This document shows, one piece after another, positions 26,167 through 33,411 of a stretch of 64,000 nucleotides of DNA. A model generated the notes under the pieces. The model did no database searches and was not told the DNA's origin. It was given only the letters and a program-made list of their open reading frames with translations. The stretch comes from Saccharospirillum salsuginis (GTDB lineage Bacteria; Pseudomonadota; Gammaproteobacteria; Pseudomonadales; Natronospirillaceae), in contig NZ_BMXR01000002.1 of assembly GCF_014651855.1 (NCBI RefSeq), positions 411,867-475,866 on the forward strand. Reading direction: 5' to 3'. The position numbers were made by a program, and so were the translations under genes. Within the stretch, counting starts at the first letter, position 1. Every line of letters starts with the position of its first letter.

Positions 26167-26788
26167 GTCGGGTTATGACACCTTACTGAATGACGAAACC
26201 GGAAAGCTGCTAGTGTACCGGAATTGGTGCCCGGACACCCAGTGGTGGCTGCAAACCCTGGTCGACGGTCTCGATTGGCGACAGAGCCGGGTTCGGGTCT
26301 TCGGTCGGGAGCATCCGATTCCGCGGCTGGAAGCCTGGTTCGGGGCGGCCGGGGTTCGTTACCGGTACAGCGGCCAAACCCTGGAGGCCAAAGGCTGGCC
26401 GGCCGTGGTCAAACCACTGGTGGATGCGGTCTGCGAGCAGGCCGGGGAGCCGTTTAACGCGGTTCTGGCCAACTGGTATCGCACCGGTGACGACAAGATG
26501 GGCTGGCACGCGGACAACGAGCCGGAACTGGGTGATAACCCCGTCGTCGCCAGCCTGTCACTGGGCGCCCGGCGGGATTTTCGATTGCGACGCAACGAAG
26601 ACCGTCAGCAGACGATCACGGTCGCCCTTGGCGAGGGGGATTTATTGATCATGGGCGGCCCACTGCAACACCACTGGCAGCATTCCGTGCCCAAACGGGC
26701 CAAAGCCGAAGACAGAATCAACCTGACCTTCAGAACCATTCGGCAGGAACCTGTAGGAGCGCAGGCCCCTGCGCGACCAACCCGATAA
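26165..26788 (+). CDS. AlkB-family Fe(II)/2-oxoglutarate-dependent dioxygenase
   Basis: This 207-residue protein resembles AlkB/ALKBH2-3, which remove alkyl groups from DNA or RNA bases by oxidation. The iron-binding motif H-x-D (GWHADNEPEL, about 117-119), the distal His in QHSVPKR (about 177) and the 2-oxoglutarate-binding Arg pair in DRINLTFR are present, as are ASLSLGARRDF and the NWYRTGDDKMGWH lead-in. The last residues (VGAQAPARPTR) are encoded by a REP-like repeat at 26753-26778, so the original C-terminus has been replaced or extended. Confidence 0.88.
   Translation: MSGYDTLLNDETGKLLVYRNWCPDTQWWLQTLVDGLDWRQSRVRVFGREHPIPRLEAWFGAAGVRYRYSGQTLEAKGWPAVVKPLVDAVCEQAGEPFNAVLANWYRTGDDKMGWHADNEPELGDNPVVASLSLGARRDFRLRRNEDRQQTITVALGEGDLLIMGGPLQHHWQHSVPKRAKAEDRINLTFRTIRQEPVGAQAPARPTR
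26753..26778. repeat. REP-like repeat forming the 3' end of the AlkB-like gene
   Basis: GTAGGAGCGCAGG-CCC-CTGCGCGACC has the same head as the repeats at 3900-4160, 30249 and 58670. It is translated as the last part of the AlkB-like protein. Confidence 0.8.
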
Positions 26789-26794
26789 GCTAGG

Positions 26795-27391
26795 TCAAAC
26801 CCCCAGCCGCTCAACCTCATGATACAGGTCGGTCAATTTATCCAGAATCGCGTTACCGATGCTCTTCTTTTCGAAATCCGACCGGCGCGGCAGGTCTGCC
26901 AGTTTGACTCGATGCAAATGCAGGCAGGGCATGGTGGCGTTGAATTCCCGCAAATCGCCTTTTACCAGGATCGGCAGGAAAGGATCCTCCGAATGCCGGG
27001 TGCGGATCATTTTCTTCAGTGCCTGCTTGAGCGGCATCGGCACCGGTTTGACGTCCCGGTTGCGGTATTTGACGATGACGTAAAAGCCCGTTTTGCCCAG
27101 CAGCTCGCCCGGAACGATGTGGAAGCCGGTATCGCGTACCGCGCTGGCGTCGACGCCGTGGAAGGTATCGTGAAAGGCGTACGGATTGGGCAGCACCACC
27201 ATCTTGCTGTTTTCCTGGCTGGGGAAATGCAGCGTGTAGTTGGTGTAGAACTGTTCGACGGACGGCGAATAGACACAGAGGCGGCTTTCAAAGCACTTTA
27301 CGAATTCGATCGCGCGCTGCCGCTCTCCGATGGAGTCGAGGCTCCATTCCAGGTCGGCGTTGTGTTGTTTTTCTGCTGCGTGACTCATCAC
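26795..27391 (-). CDS. Conserved hypothetical protein
   Basis: This 198-residue soluble protein has no signal peptide. The N-terminal part looks helical (ADLEWSLDSIGERQRAIEFVK); the middle is rich in aromatic and basic residues (YAFHDTFHGVD, GFYVIVKYRNRDVKPVPM); and a Cys/His pair CLHLH is near residue 160. No family is recognised. It converges on the AlkB-like gene with a 6-base gap and is divergent from tesB. Codon use looks like that of the neighbours, so it is probably a resident gene. Confidence 0.65.
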   Translation of the reverse strand: MMSHAAEKQHNADLEWSLDSIGERQRAIEFVKCFESRLCVYSPSVEQFYTNYTLHFPSQENSKMVVLPNPYAFHDTFHGVDASAVRDTGFHIVPGELLGKTGFYVIVKYRNRDVKPVPMPLKQALKKMIRTRHSEDPFLPILVKGDLREFNATMPCLHLHRVKLADLPRRSDFEKKSIGNAILDKLTDLYHEVERLGV

Positions 27392-27621
27392 GGCACCCTC
27401 GGCTAGTCGCTTAATCTACTATAGACGGACAAGCGAGCCATAAGCCGGTCTCAGTTGATATACTGTGAGGCCGGTTCAGGTTCGTACAGCGTTATGTCCC
27501 TGTGAGCGTCAAAGAAAGAACGTTTATTATCACTATTGTCACAGAAAAAACAGGCGCGCCGGTTTTCTGACGCTGAATCTGTGACACCGTCTACACTCTA
27601 AGTTACTGCGGAGGAATCCGA

Positions 27622-28491
27622 ATGGCAAATGTCGTCGTCGAACGTTTGATCGAGCTGTTGAAACTGGAGCCGATCGGTCAGCTGCGCTATCGGGGCCTGT
27701 CGCAGGACCTGGGCTACCCCAAGGTGTTCGGTGGCCAGGTGATCGGCCAGGCGCTGTCGGCAGCCATTCAGACGCTCGACAGCCGTGTACCGCATTCCCT
27801 GCATTCCTATTTCCTGCGTCCGGGCGACGCCAAACACCCTATCGAATACGAAGTCGAGGTCATCCGCGATGGCCGCTCGTTCAGCGTACGCCGGGTCATC
27901 GCCAGCCAGTTCGGCAAGCCCATCCTGGCGATGACGGCTTCGTTCCAGAAAGAAGAGAGCGGCCTGGAGCACCAGGACGCGATGCCCAACGTACCCGGGC
28001 CGGAGCTGCTGGAACCCGAGCTGAAACTCTACCGTGACCATTCCGACGAGATTCCCGAGCGGGTCCGCGACCTGTTCACGGCCGAGCGGCCGATCGAATA
28101 CCGCATCGTCGAGGCGCAAAACCCCTTCCGGCCGCGCCATGGCATCGCCAAACGACACATGTGGATCCGCGCCAACGGTAACCTGCCGGATGACCCGCTG
28201 ATTCACCAGAGCATGCTGGCTTACACCACGGACTACGGCTTCCTGGAAACCGCGTTGATGCCGCACGGCATCTCCCTGATGAAACCCGGCCTGTCCATCG
28301 CAAGCCTCGACCACGCCATCTGGTTCCACCGCCCGTTCAAACTGGACGACTGGCTGTTGTATGTCGCCGACAGCCCGAGCGCCAGCGGCGCCCGGGGCTT
28401 CGTGCGCGGCGAGATATTCGATCGCAGTGGACGGCTGGTGGCCAGCACCTCGCAGGAAGGCCTGATCCGCTACGCCGGGGACAACCAATGA
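27622..28491 (+). CDS. tesB: Acyl-CoA thioesterase II
   Basis: This 289-residue double-hotdog thioesterase hydrolyses medium- and long-chain acyl-CoAs. Typical TesB landmarks are KVFGGQVIGQAL near residue 35, HSYFLRPGD near 62, ASLDHAIWFHRPF near 232 (active-site Asp) and ASTSQEGLIR near 275 (active-site Gln). Length matches E. coli TesB (286). GGAGGAATCCG precedes the ATG. Its stop overlaps the ubiX start by four bases (ATGA). Confidence 0.92.
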   Translation: MANVVVERLIELLKLEPIGQLRYRGLSQDLGYPKVFGGQVIGQALSAAIQTLDSRVPHSLHSYFLRPGDAKHPIEYEVEVIRDGRSFSVRRVIASQFGKPILAMTASFQKEESGLEHQDAMPNVPGPELLEPELKLYRDHSDEIPERVRDLFTAERPIEYRIVEAQNPFRPRHGIAKRHMWIRANGNLPDDPLIHQSMLAYTTDYGFLETALMPHGISLMKPGLSIASLDHAIWFHRPFKLDDWLLYVADSPSASGARGFVRGEIFDRSGRLVASTSQEGLIRYAGDNQ

Positions 28492-29120
28492 CACAGCGCC
28501 AACGCATCACTCTGGGCATCACCGGAGCGTCCGGTACGCCCTACGCCGAGCGTCTGTTGCAATGCCTGCTGGACGCCGATTTCGAAGTCCATCTGCTGGT
28601 GTCAAAGGCCGCCCTGATGGTGGCCGCCATCGAGACCGGTACACCTTGGCCCGCCCAGCATGAAAAACTGCACGATTACCTGCGCGACCGGCTCAGCCAG
28701 AAAGGCGAACTGATCATCGCCGGCCGCGAGGACTGGATGAGCCCGGTCGCCAGCGGCTCCGGCGCGCCGGAGACGATGATCATCTGCCCCTGTTCCACCG
28801 GCACCCTGGCCTCGGTCGCCACCGGCCAGTGCGACAATCTGATCGAACGCGGCGCCGACGTGGTGATGAAAGAGGGCGGCACCCTGATTCTGGTACCGCG
28901 CGAGACGCCGTACAGCGAAATTCACCTGCGCAACATGCTGACCCTCAAACAGGCCGGCGCGCACATCATTCCGGCCAGCCCCGGCTTTTACAACCGTCCG
29001 GAAACCGTGGCCGACATGGTCGATTTCGTTGTCGCCCGCGTCCTGAAAACCGCCCGCATACCGCAGGACCTGCTGCCGCCCTGGGGATATGGCGGTGCCA
29101 GCGGGCAGGCCACCGACTGA
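28488..29120 (+). CDS. ubiX: Flavin prenyltransferase UbiX
   Basis: This 210-residue protein makes the prenylated FMN cofactor needed by UbiD decarboxylases in ubiquinone synthesis. Motifs include ITGASGTPYAERLL (9-22), the APETMIICPCSTGTLASVATG stretch (about 93-113) that binds FMN and dimethylallyl phosphate, and ETPYSEIHLRNML (about 137-149). It is translationally coupled to tesB and followed by the glycosyltransferase after four bases. Confidence 0.93.
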   Translation: MTQRQRITLGITGASGTPYAERLLQCLLDADFEVHLLVSKAALMVAAIETGTPWPAQHEKLHDYLRDRLSQKGELIIAGREDWMSPVASGSGAPETMIICPCSTGTLASVATGQCDNLIERGADVVMKEGGTLILVPRETPYSEIHLRNMLTLKQAGAHIIPASPGFYNRPETVADMVDFVVARVLKTARIPQDLLPPWGYGGASGQATD

Positions 29121-29124
29121 ATCC

Positions 29125-30228
29125 ATGAAGGTCTTGCTGCTCAGCCCCTACCACGCCGCCAGCCATGCCTACTGGTGCGACGGCTTGATGGCCGCCTTTC
29201 CCGACGTCGACTGGACGCTGAAGACCCAACCGGCCCGCCACTTCAGTTGGCGCATCCGGGCGGCCGGCTGGCTCTGGGCGCTGGCGAGCGATTCGGATTT
29301 CAAACAGCAATACGACCTCGTCGTTGCCACCTGCCTGGTCGATGTCGGCACCCTCAAGGCCCAATGTCCGGCCCTTCGCGACGTTCCGGTCTGGGTTTAT
29401 TGCCACGAAAACCAGTTTGCCTACCCGTTGTCCGACCGCCAGCAGGCGTCGCACCAGACCGACTGGCAGTTTCAGAGCATCGTCAACCTGCTCTCGGCGG
29501 ACTGGATCAGCTTCAACACCCACTTCAACCGCGATACCTTTTTTCGCGGGGCCCAAAAGCTCCTCAAACGCTTTCCGGAACCTCTGCCCGGTCAACCGCT
29601 CGACCGTCTCCAGCGTCTGTCGGACGTACTGCCCGTCCCGTTGACCGATGCACTGGCGGAACTGAAACATCAGCCGAAAGAAGCCGACCTGATCGTCTGG
29701 AACCACCGCTGGGAATGGGACAAACAACCCGAACGCTTTCTGCGTGCCCTGGTCCGACTGAAAGAGCAGGGCACACCGTTCCGCCTCGCCATGCTGGGCT
29801 ACGGCGGTGGGCGCAGCGCCGAGTTCGATGAGATGAGGGATGTCTTAGCCGAGCGGGTGGTGCAGTGGGGTGAAGTCTCCAAGGAGGCCTATCGGGATTG
29901 GCTGGGGCGCGCCGGCATCGGCGTCTCCACCGCCATTCATGACTTCCAGGGCCTGTCGATGCTGGAACTGGCCCAGGCCGGAGCCACGGTCGTGGTGCCG
30001 AATCGACTGGCTTATCCTGAATGCTTGCCCGGCGCATCTTTTTATCCCGGTTCCGAGAAAGATGCCGCGCAAGACGTGGATGACCTGGTCATGGTGTTAA
30101 CGGCACTGCTTGAGGGGGAAGCCCAGCCGGCGCCGGTTCGAGGGCGGATACCTTTGTGGCGGGAACTGGCGGACAGCTACCGGGACAAAATGACCTTCAT
30201 CGCCTCTATGAGCCTCTCTCAGCCCTGA
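29125..30228 (+). CDS. Glycosyltransferase of the tRNA-queuosine alpha-mannosyltransferase (GTDC1/QtmanA) family
   Basis: This 367-residue GT-B fold protein starts MKVLLLSPYHAASHAYWCDGL, has the family-specific YCHENQFAYP (about 92-101) and SFNTHFNRDTF near 130, and a C-terminal donor-binding half with NHRWEWDKQPERFL and DFQGLSMLELAQAGA. This is the pattern of GTDC1 and its bacterial relatives (DUF3524 N-domain), which in animals mannosylate queuosine in tRNA-Asp. The bacterial substrate is inferred from homology. The ATG at 29125 matches the family start. Confidence 0.85.
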   Translation: MKVLLLSPYHAASHAYWCDGLMAAFPDVDWTLKTQPARHFSWRIRAAGWLWALASDSDFKQQYDLVVATCLVDVGTLKAQCPALRDVPVWVYCHENQFAYPLSDRQQASHQTDWQFQSIVNLLSADWISFNTHFNRDTFFRGAQKLLKRFPEPLPGQPLDRLQRLSDVLPVPLTDALAELKHQPKEADLIVWNHRWEWDKQPERFLRALVRLKEQGTPFRLAMLGYGGGRSAEFDEMRDVLAERVVQWGEVSKEAYRDWLGRAGIGVSTAIHDFQGLSMLELAQAGATVVVPNRLAYPECLPGASFYPGSEKDAAQDVDDLVMVLTALLEGEAQPAPVRGRIPLWRELADSYRDKMTFIASMSLSQP

Positions 30229-30248
30229 TGACGATGAGCATCTCCCCT

Positions 30249-30273
30249 GTAGGAGCGCACGCCGTGCGCGACC
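30249..30273. repeat. REP-like repeat
   Basis: GTAGGAGCGCACGCCGTGCGCGACC shares its head with the other GTAGGAGCGC repeats and forms a GCGCAC-GCC-GTGCGC hairpin. It marks the boundary between the housekeeping block and the accessory island. Confidence 0.75.
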
Positions 30274-30377
30274 CACGAAAGTGCCAACCCAAAACTGCAC
30301 GGGCGAGCCCGAGGCAATGGCTAATGTCCGAGGAGCGTGACTGTCCTCGAGTACGGAAGCGGGACGGCCTTTCATTT

Positions 30378-30406
30378 TGTCAGAAAAAGTGCTACTTTTT
30401 CTGACA
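30378..30406. promoter_or_regulatory. Perfect 13-bp inverted-repeat operator of the DUF6088/AbiEii pair
   Basis: TGTCAGAAAAAGT and ACTTTTTCTGACA face each other across GCT, ending 19 bases before the antitoxin start. A weak -35/-10 pair (TTTCAT at 30370, 17 bp, TACTTT at 30393) would place the promoter inside the palindrome. AbiEi-type antitoxins repress their own promoter by binding such repeats. Confidence 0.7.
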
Positions 30407-30425
30407 TTGTGGAGAGAGGATAACG

Positions 30426-31031
30426 ATGTCTGTGACTGAAAGCATTAAGCGACGGTTACTGAGTATGAAGCGAGGGGAGCCGTTTACAAACACATGCTTC
30501 CTCAAGCTTGGCTCACGCTCGGCCGTCGACAAGGCGCTCTCTCGCCTGGTCAAGGACGGCGTCATCCAGCGTGTTGCGCGCGGGGTTTTTGTGCGCCCCA
30601 AGAAAAGCCGCTTCATCCACAACGTGATGCCTGATGTGTCCCGCGTCATCGAGGTAATCGCCAAAGATCACGGCGAGACCGTGCAGGTCCACGGTGCGGA
30701 AGCGGCGCGTCGCTTCAAACTGAGCACCCAGATGCCCACCACCCCGGTGTACTACACCAGTGGCCCAAGCCGGGAGATCCGAATCGGCAACCTCAAGGTC
30801 AAGTTCATGCACACGACCAGTCATCGGAAGCTGCAACATGCCGGCAAAAAGCCGGGGTTGGCCCTCTCGGCCCTCTGGTATCTGGGCAAAGACGGCGTCG
30901 ATGATGAGGTAATCCAACGCATCCAGGAAGGCTTGAGCAGGAAAGAGTTCGAGGAGTTGCGCACATCCAAGATGCCGGCCTGGATGGCCGGTGCGATTGA
31001 ACACTATGCCCAAGGAGAAGCACATGGCTGA
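30426..31031 (+). CDS. DUF6088 / AbiEi-type antitoxin
   Basis: This 201-residue protein has an N-terminal winged helix (about 1-60; FLKLGSRSAVDKALSRLVKDGVI, followed by the RGVFVRPK wing) and a C-terminal domain (about 75-195), as in AbiEi antitoxins and DUF6088 proteins. It should repress its operon through the palindrome at 30378-30406 and neutralise the downstream nucleotidyltransferase. The gene overlaps the toxin gene by eight bases, the tight coupling typical of toxin-antitoxin pairs. Confidence 0.83.
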   Translation: MSVTESIKRRLLSMKRGEPFTNTCFLKLGSRSAVDKALSRLVKDGVIQRVARGVFVRPKKSRFIHNVMPDVSRVIEVIAKDHGETVQVHGAEAARRFKLSTQMPTTPVYYTSGPSREIRIGNLKVKFMHTTSHRKLQHAGKKPGLALSALWYLGKDGVDDEVIQRIQEGLSRKEFEELRTSKMPAWMAGAIEHYAQGEAHG

Positions 31032-32031
31032 AGCCTTCCTGGAACTGCCGGCAGCGGATCGGAAAGACATACTGCAGACGGCAGCCGCGGAACTGGGTCG
31101 CCAGGCAACGGTATTGGAGAAAGATATTTGGGTCTGTTGGACATTGCAGGCCCTCTTTACCATGCCTAATGCCCACCCCATGGCCTTTAAGGGTGGTACC
31201 TCCCTGTCCAAAGTCTACGGCATCATCGATCGCTTTTCTGAGGATGTCGATATCACCCTCGACTACCGGTGCTTCGAGGATGATTTTGACCCTTTTTCCG
31301 ATAGTACCAGCAATAGCCAGATCAAGAGGTTTAGCGATCGCCTCAAGGAATACGTCAGGGAATACGCCTACGACACCGTCCTCCCCTACCTCCGTGCTGA
31401 ATTGTCCGAACTACCAGCAAACGAGCACTACAGCGTCGAGGTCGACGAGACTGGGGAAAAGATCTGGGTGAGCTTTCCCTCCGTTACCGAGGAAGCCGAT
31501 GACTACCTCAAAACTCAGGTCTTGATCGAGTTGGGTGGTCGCAATGTGATTGATCCCAACGAGCGTCATGGCATTGCTCCCTATGTGGCAGAGTTGACGG
31601 CTGAGCTCGATTATCCTTCCAGCGAAGTAGTAGTACTCTCACCCGAGCGGACTTTCTGGGAAAAAGTGACCTTGATCCACGTAGAGTGCAATCGAGGACA
31701 ATTGAAGGAAAACGCCGAACGGCTTTCTCGGCACTGGTATGATCTGGTGATGCTGAATCAGCATGTCTCCGGTCAGGCTGCCGCCCGGAACCGCGATCTG
31801 CTCGAGGACGTCGTACGCCATAAAAAGGCGTTTTTCAGGGCGAGCTATGCCAACTACGACGCCTGTCTTGAAAGCCGGCTGAGGCTGATCCCTGAGGATA
31901 TTACCCTTAATGGACTTCGCACCGACTATGAGAAGATGATCGACGCTGGCATGATGTACCGGACACCCCCCTCCTTTGACGAAATCGTGGAATCGATCCG
32001 CATATTAGAAAGGGATATCAATTCCTGGTGA
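31024..32031 (+). CDS. AbiEii/AbiGii-family nucleotidyltransferase toxin
   Basis: This 335-residue protein has the DNA polymerase beta-type nucleotidyltransferase core: FKGGTSLSK (about 55-63) and RFSEDVDITLD (70-80) with the paired metal-binding acidic residues, and the ERTFWEKVTLIH motif near 215 typical of AbiEii. Related MenT toxins add nucleotides to tRNA ends and stop translation; AbiE systems give abortive phage protection. AAGGAGA at 31013 fits the ATG at 31024 better than upstream in-frame starts. All catalytic motifs are intact. Confidence 0.88.
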   Translation: MAEAFLELPAADRKDILQTAAAELGRQATVLEKDIWVCWTLQALFTMPNAHPMAFKGGTSLSKVYGIIDRFSEDVDITLDYRCFEDDFDPFSDSTSNSQIKRFSDRLKEYVREYAYDTVLPYLRAELSELPANEHYSVEVDETGEKIWVSFPSVTEEADDYLKTQVLIELGGRNVIDPNERHGIAPYVAELTAELDYPSSEVVVLSPERTFWEKVTLIHVECNRGQLKENAERLSRHWYDLVMLNQHVSGQAAARNRDLLEDVVRHKKAFFRASYANYDACLESRLRLIPEDITLNGLRTDYEKMIDAGMMYRTPPSFDEIVESIRILERDINSW

Positions 32032-32158
32032 CGATCGGCGGGATTCCAACTTCAACAAGCTTCTCCAGATTTCGCATGTGAAATCGCATCGGAGCCACTA
32101 GAGCTCCTTTAGCCACGCAGTAATGATGTTCCTGAACACTGGGATGGCTCCTTATCGG

Positions 32159-32186
32159 TTGACAGGAAAAGGCATAGGCTTATTCT
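32159..32186 (+). promoter_or_regulatory. Sigma-70 promoter of the KilA-N leader
   Basis: TTGACA (32159-32164), a 16-bp spacer and TATTCT (32181-32186) form a good promoter. The stretch 32032-32158 before it shows no gene. Confidence 0.55.
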
Positions 32187-32240
32187 TTAGGTGCGGCCGC
32201 AAAATCGGCCGCCGGGTTTGACGGCCCGAAACACACAGGC

Positions 32241-32277
32241 GGACACAACCGCCGCGATGAGCGGTTTTTTTGTGTCC
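32241..32277 (+). terminator. Attenuator-like hairpin in the KilA-N leader
   Basis: AACCGC (32247-32252) pairs with GCGGTT (32261-32266) and is followed at once by seven T, as in an intrinsic terminator. The outer GGACACA / TGTGTCC can extend the stem. It lies between the promoter at 32159 and the KilA-N gene at 32431, so read-through would control expression. Confidence 0.6.
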
Positions 32278-32430
32278 GGAGCATGGCTGTGCCTGCTTTA
32301 TGGGCGGGCCATGCGGGGCATCTTCGGATGCGCCGGGTGCCTGTGTGTCCGGTCCGTCAACCCGCGTGGTTCCGCTCACCCTTTTGACGGAGGGTGGTGG
32401 AACCCAAATACACACACAGGAGTTTCCATC

Positions 32431-33114
32431 ATGACCGACCTGACCGTTTTGTCCTGGTCGATTCGCACCAAGGACAACCGTTATTCCCTGCACGACCTTC
32501 ACTGCGCCGCTGGCGGCGACCGCCACGACCATCCCGGCCGATTCCTCGACACCTCACGCGCCCAGGGCGTATTGGACGACCTCGCCATTCAAGAAGGCCC
32601 CGACTTCATCCCTATTCGCTATTATCCCGCCCGGGAAGACCTGGAAGACATTCAGCGCCCGTTTGCCTGTAAGGAACTGGTGCATGCCTACGCCCTCTGG
32701 ATCGGTCCGGAATTCGCCCTGGCCGTGTTGCGCGCGTTTGCTTCCACTCTGAATCTGAACAACCCGGAATTGGCTCCCGACGATCTGTACGACCTCGAGT
32801 TCGTTCGCGATCTGCGTTGGGACGATAACCGCCCCGGCGACGCCGGTTGGTGGGAATTCGATCGCAGAACAAAGATGTCGGCGGAGGAAGCCGCCGCCAT
32901 GGGACGGGAATTCTTCGAGCAAACGCGGCAACTGGCCCGAAAGAGCCCTCATGAAGCCGAAACGGCCCTGAAGCATTGCCTGTTCCGGTTCGTGAACGGC
33001 GATCTGAATCACCCCGGGGTGCCGTATTGTGAAATGGTGTTCTGCGACTGGGTGAGCCGGGCCGCCGTGGCCTGGATGGCGAGGCCGGAAGCCCGAGAGC
33101 CAAAATCCGGTTGA
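32431..33114 (+). CDS. KilA-N domain protein of prophage/satellite type
   Basis: This 227-residue protein starts MTDLTVLSWSIRTKDNRYSLHDLHCAAGG and has CKELVHAYALWIGPEFALAVLRAF (about 87-110), the two ends of the phage KilA-N DNA-binding fold. The middle of the usual domain is diverged, and the C-terminal half is unrecognised. AGGAG at 32419 supports the ATG at 32431. The same frame is open back to about 32191, and its reading (GCLCVRSVNPRGSAHPFDG, NTHTGVS) resembles the Ash/Icd-like leader peptides of P4-type satellites, from memory. It is probably a remnant of such an element, since no integrase is present. Confidence 0.75.
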   Translation: MTDLTVLSWSIRTKDNRYSLHDLHCAAGGDRHDHPGRFLDTSRAQGVLDDLAIQEGPDFIPIRYYPAREDLEDIQRPFACKELVHAYALWIGPEFALAVLRAFASTLNLNNPELAPDDLYDLEFVRDLRWDDNRPGDAGWWEFDRRTKMSAEEAAAMGREFFEQTRQLARKSPHEAETALKHCLFRFVNGDLNHPGVPYCEMVFCDWVSRAAVAWMARPEAREPKSG

Positions 33115-33208
33115 TCGTACACCGGTTCCAACACTGGTCAGCCGACTGGAACTGTGTTAACCGTAAAACCAGTATCGGCGAATCGGATTGTATGAGTGAG
33201 ATTTAGTT

Positions 33209-33361
33209 ATGGTGGAACCGGTATTAACTGACGAGGAGCTTGAACAGTACAGGGCGGACGTCCACCCGAAACTGGAATCACTGAGGCACCGGGATTGGAG
33301 GTCGCCCGTCCCCGAGCTATCTCAATATGTTGGCCTTTATGTGGCGGGAAATGTGTCATGA
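33209..33361 (+). CDS. Possible 50-residue protein, unknown
   Basis: ATG at 33209 opens a 50-codon frame beginning MVEPVLTDEELEQYRADVHP and ending GLYVAGNVS. The composition is protein-like and acidic at the N-terminus, but there is no strong ribosome site and no family is recognised. It could be a real small gene or the start of a decayed one. The rest of 33115-33411 shows nothing else. Confidence 0.3.
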   Translation: MVEPVLTDEELEQYRADVHPKLESLRHRDWRSPVPELSQYVGLYVAGNVS

Positions 33362-33411
33362 TCCAGAAAAAGATGTTCTCGCTCTAACCGCCTAGCCCTT
33401 GCCACTCCTGC

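Noticed and set aside
32191..32430. Annotating the open leader frame as part of the KilA-N protein
   Set aside because: A good AGGAG site serves the ATG at 32431, and the upstream reading overlaps an attenuator hairpin. It may encode a separate leader peptide, but I could not fix its start.
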